The notes: a model not told the origin generated them from the sequence alone. A stretch of DNA of 34,115 nt from Welwitschia mirabilis (GCA_051453625.1 JBOZIK010000001.1:167965216-167999330), one strand, 5' to 3'. Counted from the first letter of the stretch, positions 1 to 11,785 are shown. Numbers and translations are program-made.

Positions 1-819
1 AAAAGCAAAAATGTGGATGTGACATTAATTTTTATAATTATCTATGGCACTACAGATCTATTTTCATGAGTAAATTGGCATTGTAGTGCCATTTGATAGT
101 TTTGCCATCTTAAGCATGCATCAATCCAAAAATCTAATGATTTTAGAGATTTATTAGCCTACAACTGATCCACATACATTTGTAAAAACACTCCTTGATG
201 TCCAAACCAAAATAATAATGTTACTATACCTAATTTATGTTATTTTGATGTGATTCAAGCCATTCTCAAGCATTTGAAGGTGATTTTTCACTTCAATTCT
301 CTTACATTTCTTTACTTTTGAGTTGATATTCTCTTTATATAATTTTTGGAGGCCTTCTACATTCTTCATTCACATCTTTTAATATTACATAAATCCATTT
401 TTAGCCTTTTACATCATTTTACATCCCTTTTCCATCATCATTTCTTTCATTTCCATGCATCTAGAGGGAATTATAGGGATGGTGAGCTACATGTGAATGT
501 GCAGTACACAAGGAGGATAAGGCATTAAATCTTATAAGCAATTGAATTGAAGACTAATAAAAAGGGCTATGATTTCATTTAAGACTAATAATTATTATTT
601 TCCTTATGTTTTTATGCTTTTGGTTACTTGATTTATGCATTTTTATGATCTTTTCTTTCGATTTAGTTAGACTTCTTATAGCATGTTGCATAATTGGTGC
701 TAACTAGATTGTTATACATTTAATAACTATTATGGAATTATAAAATTTTGCATGGCTAGTCACTCTTTATCAAAATAAATAATGTGTTTTATCCCTCTTC
801 TCTCTACTTTCCTCCATTC
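1..819. repeat. Diverged repeat, copy 1 of 2
   Basis: This segment matches 1255-2063 over its whole length, at an offset of about 1.24 kb. The clearest shared block is the end of each copy (AATAATGTGTTTTAT followed by a CT-rich run at 781-819 and 2026-2063). Matching blocks also lie around 240-330/1480-1570 and 460-620/1710-1840. By eye the copies differ at roughly a quarter of positions. The copy is cut by the window start and by the gap at 820. A TATATAA-like site near 337 followed by a CT-rich stretch resembles an LTR promoter region, but no TG..CA ends or internal domain were found. No coding sequence is credible here. Confidence 0.7.
44..92. repeat. Short perfect inverted repeat (11-bp arms)
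   Basis: The arm ATGGCACTACA at 44-54 is the exact reverse complement of TGTAGTGCCAT at 82-92, with a 27-base loop. It sits in repeat copy 1. The matching place in copy 2 (about 1280-1330) no longer pairs well. Confidence 0.75.
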
Positions 820-919
820 NNNNNNNNNNNNNNNNNNNNNNNNNNNNNNNNNNNNNNNNNNNNNNNNNNNNNNNNNNNNNNNNNNNNNNNNNNNNNNNNN
901 NNNNNNNNNNNNNNNNNNN
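820..919. other. Assembly gap (100 N)
   Basis: A run of exactly 100 N, typical of a gap of unknown size. It interrupts the end of repeat copy 1. Confidence 0.98.
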
Positions 920-1254
920 ATGAGGCTATCTATGATGATTGTAATTAAAAGGTTGAGATCAAGGGTAAAAATTAGAGCATAAAGGAGTACTTCAACCTAG
1001 AAGCTTTATAGATAATTCATATTTTCTATGCCATCATCATATCTAATCCACTTGCTAATGTGATAATTTTGACTCATACTGACATTGGATGCATGATATT
1101 TGATAATATTAGAGCCTTTTAGAAAATTAGTACCTTGTAAATATGCATTCTAAGAGCCATAATTTATCCATTTCTAGTTATTTTGAAGTCAAATTTTATG
1201 TTTTCCTATAATACCATTCATAAGAGATAAACTTGAATTAATTTACTTTTTGGA

Positions 1255-2063
1255 ATTAAGGTGATTATTTTTCAAACTACATGTGGTGCTACAATACCAT
1301 TTTCATGATTTACAGGGAACTACAATCTCATGATAATTTTACCTAGTTAAGCATAAGTCACTTGTGAAAATTTGACATTTATGATAACTTATTAGATTGA
1401 AACCAACTCAACTACACTTATAAACCTCCCTTCCCCTCATTTTCAAAACTCATCTCATAATGTTTCTATACCAAATTTATGTGATTTTAATGCTCTCAAG
1501 TTGAATTCAAACTATTATCAAGCATTGGAAGAAGATTTTCTCCTTTATTTCTCTCATATTTCTCCATTTTTAAGTTGATCTTCTCTCTATATCAGCTTTC
1601 AAAGCCCTCTACATTCTTTATTCTTATCTTTTACTAACATACATATCCATTTTCATCCTCATATATCCTTTCACATTCTATTTTTTGTTACCTTTTCCTC
1701 TAATTTTCATTCATCTAGAGGACATTTCAAGGGTAGTAAAGTGCACAATAATAGATGGTGTAGGAGGATTAGAAAGCATCAAATATTATAAGAAATTAGA
1801 TTCTAATTAAAAGGATTATGGTTTCATCTGCACCTTTTAATTGTTCTTTTTACTTATGTTTGTATGCTTTTATTTATTACATTTATACATTTTCACCATG
1901 CTTTTTGTTTAATTTAATTAGAATTCTTATATCATGTTATATAGTTATGCTAATTAGATTTTTGGCATTTAGTACTTATCATATCATATTATAATTTTTC
2001 ATAGTTACTCTACATCAAATAAATAATGTGTTTTATTCCTCTTCTCTCTACTTTCCTCCATTC
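1255..2063. repeat. Diverged repeat, copy 2 of 2
   Basis: Second copy of the 0.8-kb repeat at 1-819. It contains a CTCTATAT stretch near 1590 at the place equivalent to the TATATAA site of copy 1. The sequence continues without a gap past 2063, whereas copy 1 runs into N, so the true right boundary of the repeat is not known. Confidence 0.7.
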
Positions 2064-3395
2064 TTCTCATTTCTCTAGTACATTTCCTTATGATTCCACC
2101 TCTCTTATTAAGCAATTGATGATGAATTTTTATTTCCTTCTTTCCAATAGTAGTAGATTGGTTTGTAAATATGTTATTTACATTTATTTAATATTAAAAT
2201 TATTAATTTTTCTATGAATTATTTCCTCTTCCTTTTCCTCTTCTTAAAATCAAATTAGAATGGTAAATTTTAGTGCTAGTAGATTCCTCTCATGATTTAT
2301 AATATTTTATCCACAATTAGTGAAAATCTAAATTTGGTCTGTAAAACCCCTTCTTCGACCATTTATAGTCAAGGTTGCAGTTTTACTTAGACAATTATCT
2401 CAATTGTGAAATCTTAATTTTCTCGTTTTTTCACAGGGAATTTATTTATCATTATTGATGTGTTTTCAGAACTTTAAAATCCCATCTTATAGTACATTTT
2501 GCCTTACTTTTAGAATATGAAATCCATTGTTTCTCAAATTTTTTAGTTTTGTTAATATTCTTGGTCAAAATAGGGTTGACTATAATTTTGTAGTTTTTTT
2601 CTAGATGAACTATTTCTATTGATTTTAATCGATTCTACTTTATCTTAAATTTTTAATTTTAGAAACTTGTTTTAGGACATATTCTAAGTATTTTAAAAGT
2701 TTTGAGAATTTCTAAGTTCATTTTTCTTAATTTTCTCTCTTCCTTTACACCCTTTTCTTACCTTTCTTCTTTTTATAGTTAAAATATCTTGAAATTAAAT
2801 AAGTGTCACTCTAATTTTATAAACATTCATATGCTATTTTTTAACAATTACTTATTGATTTGGAACCTAATTTAGATGTTTTAATCCTTTTATAACTTAT
2901 TTCATGATAAGCAGAGAGTTATCTTTCAAGTTAAATGTATTGAAAGAAAATTTTATTAAAATCAAATAGCTTTCTCTATTGATTTGAAGATTCTACCTTT
3001 TTAAATGTTATGTAGGTTGATGTACATTTTATATAGAATGGAATTTGATGACTGAGTTACTTAATTACATCCATGTTAAAAGATTTCAAGTAATAAACAT
3101 TTTAAGGAAAATTATTATTGTAAGGAAATAACTTTGGTAGATTTGATTGTTTAAATTCTCTTTCTTATTGTTTGAGTTATAAATAATATATAGAATATTA
3201 TTAAATATTTATAAAATATGATTTATTTCTATTTTATTGTATTTCTTTTTTCCCATCTCGTGAAATGACATTTTTACACAAGTAGTCCTTTACAATAATT
3301 ATTAGTCATGTGTTGAAACTACTTGTATGTCACATGAAAGAAATAGATGTTTTATCATACAAAGTAATAGTTTCATAAGATAATATTAATGTTTC
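2064..3395. other. AT-rich non-coding stretch, no gene seen
   Basis: Both strands are dense in stop codons, and I recognise no domain, RNA gene or transposon terminus. The last 40 bases (3356-3395) recur with one mismatch immediately after the following gap. Confidence 0.7.
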
Positions 3396-3495
3396 NNNNN
3401 NNNNNNNNNNNNNNNNNNNNNNNNNNNNNNNNNNNNNNNNNNNNNNNNNNNNNNNNNNNNNNNNNNNNNNNNNNNNNNNNNNNNNNNNNNNNNNN
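3396..3495. other. Assembly gap (100 N) inside a 40-bp direct duplication
   Basis: The 40 bases before the gap (3356-3395) and the 40 bases after it (3496-3535) are the same except for one A/G difference. That is what two overlapping contig ends that were not merged would look like. Confidence 0.95.
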
Positions 3496-3739
3496 CATAC
3501 AAAGTGATAGTTTCATAAGATAATATTAATGTTTCCATATGAATTCATATCAAATGTTTCATTGCTTTGATACTCATGCTTCCACTATATATGCAGTTTG
3601 ACCTAAGAGATTTCTTTCTGCTTTAATTTAAAATTTTTATAATTGATTTTTGTTTATCATGTTAAGTACATGTTTATTTTTACAAATGATTAGAGTGTGA
3701 TCTCCTTGTTGTAAAAAATTAAGTTTTCCCTTCATTCAA

Positions 3740-5445
3740 TAAGGTGTTATGGTTCTGACTTGATTCTGTAGATAACTATAAATCTAATATGAATATTGTA
3801 TAATTAATATGTAGCATCATGGTTTTTATTTAGTGTTTATAGTGTGTCATGAATCTAACCTAGACATTATAAAATTAATATAGTATGCTATAGTTCTTAT
3901 TTAGTATCTATAAAATACCATGAAACTCACCTAGACCTTTTGCGATAAGTGTAGGATATCATGGTTTAAATTTAATGCTTATAGCATGTTATGTTTTTGG
4001 CATGGATTTCATGTAGTAAATGCAGAATGATATGATTCTAATTTGGCATATATAGTAGGATAGAATTTGACCTAAATTTATATAGTTAGAATAGAATGTC
4101 ATAGTTCTAATTTTATGTTTAATAAAGAATTGTAGATTTGCTCTAGACCTTAATGTAGTAAGTATAAGATATTATGGTTTTGAGGTATCTTTAGGAGATG
4201 ATGGATTTGAGTTGGATCTCATACAATTAATGTAGGGAGTTATGATTCTAATTTAATAAGTAAAAGATTCCATGGATTTAAACTAAGTCTTTTACAATTA
4301 GTATAATGTGTTATTTTTCTAATGCGATGACTATTAGGCATCATGAATTTGAACTAGAGTTGTACAATTAGTATATGACATCATAATTTTAATTTGATAA
4401 TTATAGAAAATAATGGATTTGAACTAGATCTTATAGGTAGTATAGAGCATTATGATTTTAATTTGATGACAAAGAGCATCACATATCTAAAATAGATGTT
4501 GTACACTTAGTATAGAATATCATTATTCTAATTTAATAACTATAGGGAATCATGGATCTAAATGTAATCTTGTACAGTCAAGTATAACATGTTATTAATC
4601 TAATTTATTGATCATAAGAAGTTATAGATCTGAATTATATTTCATTAGATGATAAAAAACATTATGGTTTTGATTTGGTAACTATAGGATATTATGGATC
4701 TGAACTAGAACTTATATAGTTAATGTAGGAAATCAAGTGACTATAGTATATCATGAATTTGAACTAAACCCCATGTATTTAGTATGGTACATCATGATTT
4801 CATTATAATGACTATAGATTGTCATTGATTTATTCTAAATTTTGTACACTTAGAATAGAAAGTAATGGTTTTGATTTGATGACTATAAGGTATCATGCAT
4901 CTAAACAAGATCTTCTATAGTTAATAGAAGGTTTCGTGATTCTAGTTTAGTGACTATAGGATGTCATGAATTTGAGCCAGATTTTTTACACTTAGTAGAA
5001 GGTGTCATGGTTCTAATTTAGTGATTATAGAATCATGACTCTAAATTAGAACTTGCATAAGAAATATAGGACAGCATGATTTTGATTTATTAATCATAGG
5101 ATTCCATGATTTTAAATTGAACTTTATACACTTAGTCTAGACATGATGATTTTAATTTGATGATTATAGTGTACCATGGATCTAAACTGGATCTTCTAAA
5201 CTTAGTGTAAGACATCATGATTCTTTTTTAGTGACTTAGAGTACCATAAATCTAAAATGAACCTTATGCACTTAGTATAATAATACCAATGTTTTGATTT
5301 TTTGAATACAATATGCTATGGATTTGAACTATGCTCGTACATTTAGTATCAGGTGTCATGATTTTGATTTAGTGGTATAAAGTGTCATGGGTCTAAATTA
5401 GATCTTGTACACTCAGTATATCACACCATGATCTTAAGTAAGAGA
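3740..5445. repeat. Degenerate tandem array, period about 70 bp, about 24 units
   Basis: The segment matching TACACTTAGTATAG recurs near 3806, 3870, 3940, 4008, 4079, 4152, 4221, 4291, 4361, 4430, 4500, 4573, 4645, 4713, 4774, 4843, 4916, 4987, 5053, 5128, 5193, 5267, 5338 and 5408. Mean spacing is about 70 bases. Each unit has two related halves. One runs through TCATGGTTCTAATTTAGTG to ACTATAG, the other through TCATGGATCTGAACTAGATC to TTGTACAC. The unit may therefore have arisen by doubling a monomer of about 35 bp. Units are heavily diverged, so the array is old. No coding potential is seen. Confidence 0.85.
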
Positions 5446-7429
5446 AAATTTAAATTTTACAATTATGTTAAGCTTCAAAGATAAGACAAATCAACATATC
5501 CTTCGAGTCAATTTAATATTGATGAATTGTATTATTTTCACTAATAAATTAATCTATTCCTTGAGGTATTCTAAAATTATTAATTCTTATTATTCTTACT
5601 AACAAATAAGGTACTGATTAGTAGGTTTTATTAGCTCCAAATTGTAATAGCTAAGTAATCATATTACTTATTATATAAAGATAACTAGGAAGCTTATTAA
5701 AGCACATGAGACCTTAATAATACATATATTGATAACCACGAAAGACTATATAAATAACCACATTAATTCTTTTGAATAGAGGATTAATAAGTATTAATAA
5801 TGTTTGCTAAGAATTAAAATTTAATCACATAAATATTGAGCCCTCTTACAATTAAGTTAATAAAAAACTTAATCCTATCTTAGGAGTTTTGGAAGGAATA
5901 TTATGTAAGAGACCTATGCAATCCCTTATAATGTTGGTACAAGAATTCATACAAGTTTATAATGAAAGGATTGAAAACATTGCATGAAAATTCACATAAG
6001 AATCCATCAGCCTTAAGAACTTGAAAAAATTAATAGATATATTTATGAATGTAAGGATTAAATTCATAGTTCACATGAAGAATCATGAAGTTCATCCATT
6101 CAAGAAAAGGACTTTCAAGAATATGTCAAGAAGGTATGGATCAAAATATATGCAAGAGATCCTAGATTTTATAAGAAAGCTTTAGAATTACTCTATTATA
6201 TTAAAAATTATTTTTTATTAAAGAATTTTAAAAATGATGCTAGTAGTTGCTGTTTATCAATGTTCTTAATAGGAAATGCAACAACTTGATGTAGTTGACT
6301 CAACACAATGAGGAATTATTAGATTGAATGAACTACTTTTAAAGATGAATTTCATAAAGCTTTCATCCTTGACTGTTTTATCAAAGATAAATAAATGTAC
6401 TTTAAAAGCCTACATTTAAGAATTGAAAAAAAAATTAGATGAGCATTATAAGTAGTTCCAAAAATTAGCAAAGTTCCAAAGCTAAAAAGATCTTGCAGAG
6501 TTAGTTAATGATGTTATTGGTACTCTTTCATCCAAATTATAAAATCTAGTATGTCCTCTTAAACCAAAATCTCCATAAGAAGCATATAGAAAGACAAGAT
6601 ATTACAGACAAATGGAATAGCATGTCATGATAAATGCTTAGATAACCATAAATATCAATCCTCAACAAAAGCAATAGTACATTTCATAGTCCTAGCTTTA
6701 ATAATTTTCATAATTACAAACCTAGAAAACTATGAAAGATTAAACACCTCGAGTCTACCATATTTTGTTAATAAAAAGTGATACATAATGAAGAATTATC
6801 TAAAGGAGAAGAAAGAAAGAAATAAAACTAGGATTAGACCTTCACAATAAGGATCATAACAAGTAGATAAGTAACCATTTATAGTTATCTACATAAGTTT
6901 ATTAAAAATCAAATTTCTATTATAGAATTTTGAGGATTTTTACAAAATAAATCTATTTTATTTTTAATTAATTATAGTGTAAATAATAATTTTATTTCTT
7001 TTAAAGTCATAGGAAAATTTAGATATAAAATAGTTAAAGAACAAAGTTCAAATATTTTCTAAAATTTAGATAGCTTTAGGGAATATAATAATATAATATG
7101 GTATTATGTAAACCTCAGAGTAAAAATTACTAGTTTAATATTTCAAGATAAATTTTATGTCTTCAATATTGGAAATTTTAGAAATGTCTTTTCTAAGAAA
7201 TTTTAATATTAGGAATTCATTTCGAATTGTTTCTATTTTTATTTCTACTTCATCTACAGATTAGATCTTAAAAGGGAAAGAAATAAGAAGTAAATCTTAT
7301 TTTTGATAAATAAGAGAATAAGAAAAGCATTGAATACAAAAAAAGTATTTTGTGCTTTAGTTATAATACAATAAGACCTTAGGTTACTAGAATAACTACA
7401 AGGATTTAATGAAACATTTAAAGATTAAG
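5446..7429 (+). other. Unresolved 5' part of the dead Ty3/gypsy element
   Basis: This stretch lies between the tandem array and the first recognisable pol sequence, where an LTR, gag and protease would be expected. A TATATAAATA site lies near 5749, and TTGGTACAAGA near 5931 faintly resembles an initiator-Met primer-binding site, but neither is firm. Around 6290-6620 broken reading frames rich in Lys, Leu and Glu could be gag remnants. No CCHC zinc knuckle was found and no LTR matching the 3' side could be aligned by eye. Confidence 0.35.
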
Positions 7430-8200
7430 AAGATCTAACACCAAAAATAAAGGTGAAATGTACTATTAAGCTAGTTTTATAAGCTTAATCAATTTCTTCT
7501 ATTCTATAGGTTCTTAATTATAGAATTAAGAAAATTGAAGTTATGAATTAAAGAGAGAATAAATTAAGAAAAATCAAACTAAGGATATCACCTTAATTAT
7601 AAAGCCCCCATTTTATTTGTGGGGGTTAAAAGATGGATCTCTTAGGATGTGCATAGATTACGATCAATTAAATAAGGTGATCATTAAGAATAAATATCCT
7701 TTATCTGGAATTGAAAACCTTTTATATTAGTTGAAGGAAGTAGAATAATTTACAAAGACCAATTTAAAGTCATGATATCATGGAATCTAAATTAAAGAAG
7801 AAGATACCCCTAAAATAGACTTTAAAATGAGATATGGACATTATGAGTTTATAGTTATGTCATTTGGAATTACTAATGCATATACAATGTTTATGAATTT
7901 AATGAATAATTTTTCCATGCTTATTTAGATAAGTTTGTTATGTTTTTCATGGATGATATATTGGTTATTGAAGAACTTAAAGCAATTTATACAATTATTA
8001 AAGAAGCATGTTCTTCTAGCAAAGTTGAGTAAGTGAGAGTTTTGCAATAAGTTTATCCAATGCATTAGACATGCCATGTCCAAAGGAGAAATTAAAACAG
8101 AGGTAAGAAAAGTTTAAGCAATACAAGATCAGCTAGATCCATGAAATCAAACTAAAGTAAAAATATTTTTAAGATTAGTATAATTCTATAGATGTTTAAT
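7430..8200 (+). pseudogene. Reverse transcriptase remnant (Ty3/gypsy)
   Basis: In broken frames the stretch shows the gypsy RT series. A PILFV block lies near 7610. [11 protein letters not shown] (7632-7664) follows, then [25 protein letters not shown] lies near 7830-7870. The polymerase box FFMDDILVI lies near 7943-7969 and keeps both aspartates. A frameshift separates the PILFV block from KDGSLRM, and stops occur after the YPL block and in the segment that is normally LRSGYHQI. The domain identity is clear from these motifs. The copy is certainly non-functional. Confidence 0.9.
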
Positions 8201-8229
8201 TAAAACTTACTCTAATGTTGTAACACCAA

Positions 8230-8700
8230 TGATATATTTAATAAAGGAGAAGGTGTCCTTTAATTTTGACAATAAATGAAAAGAAGCATTCCTTTCTTCT
8301 AAATTCCTCCTCATCAGAGCCCCTATATTAAAAATTTCAAATCTAAAAAATAAATTCAATATGATCATTGATGCATGTAGAAATGAAATAGAAGTAGTAT
8401 TATTACACGATAGTTGAGTACTTGCATATGAATTAAAGAAATTAATCAAATACAAATAAAATTATCCACTACAAGTCTTGTAATTATTAGTAATTATTCA
8501 CACCTTAAAATTTTAGAGATATTACTTTTTGGAAGGAAAATTTTATTTAAAAATTAATCATAAAAGTTTAAGATATTTGCAAAATTAGTTGTTTCTAAAT
8601 ATGCAATAGAGATGATGGATGGAATTACAAGCTAAATATGACTTTGGTATTAGATGTACACTTAGAAAAGAGGATGAACTTATAGATGCCCTCAGTCCCA
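8230..8700 (+). pseudogene. RNase H remnant (Ty3/gypsy)
   Basis: Broken reading shows the family order: FNFDNK with KEAF, API near 8320, a degenerate IIDA segment near 8365 where ETDAS is usual, LAYELKK near 8422, NYPL near 8460, then INHKSLRYLQN near 8550-8590. It closes with YDFGIRCTLRKEDELIDALS near 8637-8694, the usual end of the gypsy RNase H domain. Several in-frame stops are present. It follows the reverse transcriptase in the same orientation, as expected for a single pol polyprotein. Confidence 0.88.
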
Positions 8701-9059
8701 TGTGGTATATGCTCATTTATACCATGAATTTTGTAACGGATAAGGAAGTCCAAAAGAAACTATCTCAAGAAAACGTCTTAGGAGTGATTCACAAAAAACT
8801 AGCAAAAGGATAATATGTTTCTCTGTACACCATTACATTAGATGGGATACTAATAAGAAAGGGAATACAATGTGTACCATGGGCTCCTAGCAATATCAAA
8901 TCCTTAAAGAAGCCTATGAAGTCTCATATGCTAGTCATTCTAGGTTCAAAAAAATTATGTCTTCCTTAGAAAATAGCATAACTAATAGGAAAATATTTTA
9001 TAAAAGAGTGCTTAATCCAAATAAAATTTGAAAAATAAAGGCATACTATATTCTTAAAT

Positions 9060-9445
9060 CATTTAGCGATGTCAATGTGGAAATGGAAAGAAATAACTAT
9101 TTATTTTATTACAGGATTATTTAAAATAAATGAAAACTATGATGTAATTTTTATGTTTATTGACAAATTGATAAAAATGTCTTATTTCATTCCACTAAAG
9201 ACCACTATTATGATAGAAGAAATTGATAATCATTTTGTGAAGATAGTTTTTAAATTAAATAACATCCTAGAGATCATTATTTCTAATAAAGACCCAAAAT
9301 TCATCTCAATCTTTTGGTAAGACTTATCCAAGCAACTTGGCACTCAAGTCTTGTTTAGTATAGCTTTTTACCTAGATATAGATTATTAGATTAAGAGAAT
9401 CAACTATATTATTAAAGAAATTTTACAAAGTTATGTTGTAAGTAA
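9060..9445 (+). pseudogene. Integrase core remnant (Ty3/gypsy)
   Basis: The block MWKWKEITIYFITGLFK (from 9075) is the gypsy integrase entry. IDKLIKMSYFIPL and then SNKDPKFISIFW follow at about 9155-9320. The first two catalytic aspartates can be placed. After FW a TAA replaces the usual Gln. In the segment that normally reads DGQTERVNR this copy reads D-Y-stop-I-K-R-I-N near 9381-9404, so the third catalytic Glu is Lys and the Gln is a TAG stop. The HHCC zinc finger upstream (about 8700-9050) is not clearly visible. Confidence 0.9.
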
Positions 9446-9779
9446 TGGAAAGTTGGGAAGCATATTTATACTTAGTTAATTTGAATATAATCAAGGCTAT
9501 TAAACATCATACAATGCTCTTGATTTGAAGCCATATATAAAATAAATTGTCTTACTTCAATTACTTGGTCTGACTCCTTCCAAAGAGGAAAATCACAATG
9601 GTAAAAAATACAAATGGAGAAAACTATAAGAAAATTTCAGAAACAATTGCAACAACTCAAAACATTTATAAAAAATATTATGATTTTGAACATTCACATC
9701 ACATAGTTGAAGATCAAGTGTTATTATGAGTTAAATTTTAGAGAACATCTTTAACTTTTCAAAAATACAAAATCTCACC

Positions 9780-10080
9780 CCCTGTTTCTATGGATCATAT
9801 TCTATAATTGAAAGAATTGATGATTTGTCTTATAAACTCACTCTTTCTAAATCTTGGAATGAATTCTTCTAGTTTTCTGTGTCATTATTTAAGATCATAT
9901 TACATAGGAAATTATGTTGAATATATTATAGATTGCAAAAATATTCAAGTGAGATCTAAGCTTGCATTTTATATTAAACCTATTAGGACAAATGACTAAA
10001 GAGAAAATAAAGTATAGGATAAAATAATAAGGAATGTTTTAATAGAATGGTCTGATTGTAACCTAACATAGTTGGAAAAG
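9780..10080 (+). pseudogene. Integrase C-terminal and chromodomain-like tail
   Basis: FYGSYSIIERIDDLSYKLTL (from 9785) matches the FYGPYKIIERIG..AYKLELP block of gypsy integrase C-termini. It is followed by a broken F-SVSLFK segment equivalent to the usual VFHVSLLK. Further on, NVLIEWSDCNLT-stop-LE near 10036-10075 resembles the VLVKWxGxxxxxATWE core of a chromodomain, with the Trp of ATWE replaced by a stop. The domain order supports a chromovirus. The chromodomain call itself is moderate, because only the core is recognisable. Confidence 0.65.
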
Positions 10081-10324
10081 CCAGGAATATATGCATGAAG
10101 GTTTGTGTCCAACATGATTGGAAAAACTAGGAATATATATAAGAAAGCTATTCTAACTTATTCAAGAAGGATGAAGGATAAAAGAATGTCTTTCTTTTAG
10201 GACTAAGATTTTAACTCTCTTTGTGAAAAGGAGGTAGATGAAAATCAAGATTACAAGAAGGCATAACAAAATTTAGAGGTATTTGCTATGAATGAATAAT
10301 AGTTCAAGGATTAACCACAAGCTT

Positions 10325-10334
10325 AAGGGGAGGA
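10325..10334 (+). other. Polypurine tract of the retrotransposon
   Basis: AAGGGGAGGA lies just after the end of the coding remnant, where a polypurine tract primes plus-strand synthesis in Ty3/gypsy elements. The following bases, TATCACATGC, could be a decayed LTR start (TGTCACATGC in intact relatives), beginning near 10338. Confidence 0.65.
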
Positions 10335-10337
10335 TCC

Positions 10338-11093
10338 TATCACATGCTACAATTTCAAATGTTGATGAGGTAGTCAGATGTCCTTTTTAATGTTGAAAAG
10401 TGTTATGTGATAATGACGTAATCATTACTCAAATAAAATCTCATGTCATTAGTTCAAAGTTAAACATGTTATTCATAAATTGGGGAAAAAAACTCATTAG
10501 TTAGAGTAGAAGTTGTAACCCTAGCCTAAGAGATATGACCCTTACACAAGTGGTACAAAACATCTCACAACATTTAATGAACATTAGAAAGAACTATATA
10601 GTTAAGATAAAGGGCATACATGGGATTTGCATAGATATGATATCTATTTGATAAGCCAACTTAAACCCTAGTGCTTCCACATACTAGACCTTGAAGATAG
10701 CACTACCTAGCCGGTCCATCTAAACAGATTACTCTCGAAAGATCAAGAGTGGAGAGAGACCATCTAATAAGAAAGATATGGTATTAATTTCATTTCTTTT
10801 TTAATGAATAATTTGTAATATGCGCATTTTCATATGTTATTTATGTTTTTTCACTATTTATTTTAACCATTTTATTTAAATTTAACCATTAAATTAATTT
10901 CAAGATGATTCATCATTACAACTAACTCACAAGCCACAATAAGCATCTTAAAAGGTATTTGAGACAGAGGTAGAGGAAAGTAACTTCCTAAAATAGTGGA
11001 TGAATTAAGAATTAAATGAAAAGAATCAATACAGAAATGTGTAATAAAAGCAAAGGTCTAGGACTAGATGTGATAATTATTGGCAACAATTCA
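10338..11093. other. Possible 3' LTR and AT-rich flank, boundaries unresolved
   Basis: The sequence directly after the polypurine tract should be a 3' LTR. I could not match it to anything upstream of the element, and no CA end with a target duplication could be fixed. No gene is visible. Confidence 0.35.
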
Positions 11094-11189
11094 NNNNNNN
11101 NNNNNNNNNNNNNNNNNNNNNNNNNNNNNNNNNNNNNNNNNNNNNNNNNNNNNNNNNNNNNNNNNNNNNNNNNNNNNNNNNNNNNNNNN
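11094..11189. other. Assembly gap (96 N)
   Basis: A run of 96 N with no obvious duplication of the flanks. The apparent open frames crossing it are produced by the N run. Confidence 0.98.
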
Positions 11190-11694
11190 CATAACTGTAC
11201 AAAAAGGATTAAATATAAAAGTAAGAAATGTATCATTTTGTTTTCAAATTATATGATGCATATATTTTTGTGAAATAACCTACAAACAGATAATGCTAAA
11301 GAAAAAAATATTGTATGAAGAAAATAACATGTAAACATAAGCATAAATAATGTAACATAATTAACGTTAGGAGTAGAAGTTATCAAGATGCAAGAATGAT
11401 TGTGGAACATATTGAAATTTTAGTGATTGAAGTTTTAACAAAAATCCACAAGACAACCATAAGAACACATATTTATAGGTGAAAGGCTAAAGCACCTATT
11501 AAATGCTAGTAAGCGTTCTACTTGCAAAACTTAATATATTGTAACTCGCTTCCTTTTATTCTATTAAAGACACATAAACATATGTAATTAAGTATTAGGT
11601 AACATACATACAGCCCATTCCAAAAAGCTCAATCATGTAAATTGACGTCAAAGCTATATTTCTAGGATAATTTTTGCTTAAGTTGATATGCATG

Positions 11695-11785
11695 TTAATG
11701 TACCAAATAAATATTAATGTTCCTATGTCTTTGTGGTTGTGAGTTTGATTCTCATAAAGTCTTTTAATAAAAAGGGAAAAAAAGA
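11695..11785 (+). repeat. Possible SINE remnant (tRNA-like B box with A-rich tail)
   Basis: TTGTGAGTTTGATTCTCA at about 11737-11754 resembles the GTGGGTTCGATTCTC B box of plant tRNA-derived SINEs. An A-rich stretch follows at about 11765-11785. An A box about 35-45 bases upstream is not convincing. It is not a folded tRNA. Confidence 0.3.

Larger units (their letters stand above)
7430..10340 (+). mobile_element. Decayed Ty3/gypsy (chromovirus-like) LTR retrotransposon, pol region
   Basis: Domains occur in the gypsy order: reverse transcriptase, RNase H, integrase core, then an integrase C-terminal/chromodomain-like tail. The polypurine tract follows at 10325-10334. The chromodomain-like tail after integrase points to the chromovirus branch. 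Stops and frameshifts interrupt every domain, so the copy cannot encode protein. Several stops sit where the family normally has Gln (CAA/CAG to TAA/TAG), and CpG is almost absent. Both fit decay by deamination of methylated cytosine. The LTRs are not defined, so the true ends are uncertain. Confidence 0.9.

Noticed and set aside
346-528. 60-codon frame rich in His, Phe and Leu
   Set aside because: It is low-complexity, lies inside a repeat, and the matching region of repeat copy 2 is not open.
3740-5445. Regular repeats that could suggest a CRISPR array
   Set aside because: There are no conserved repeats separated by unique spacers. Whole units are related to each other, and the sequence is plant nuclear DNA.
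5929-5945. TTGGTACAAGA as a tRNA-Met primer-binding site
   Set aside because: Only the first six bases fit the usual TTGGTATCAGAGC, and no LTR end could be shown just upstream. Noted, not called.
8207-8455. 82-codon minus-strand frame
   Set aside because: It lies opposite the RNase H remnant, whose motifs read on the + strand.
11740-11755. A functional tRNA gene at the B-box-like site
   Set aside because: No acceptor stem, A box or cloverleaf can be drawn around it.
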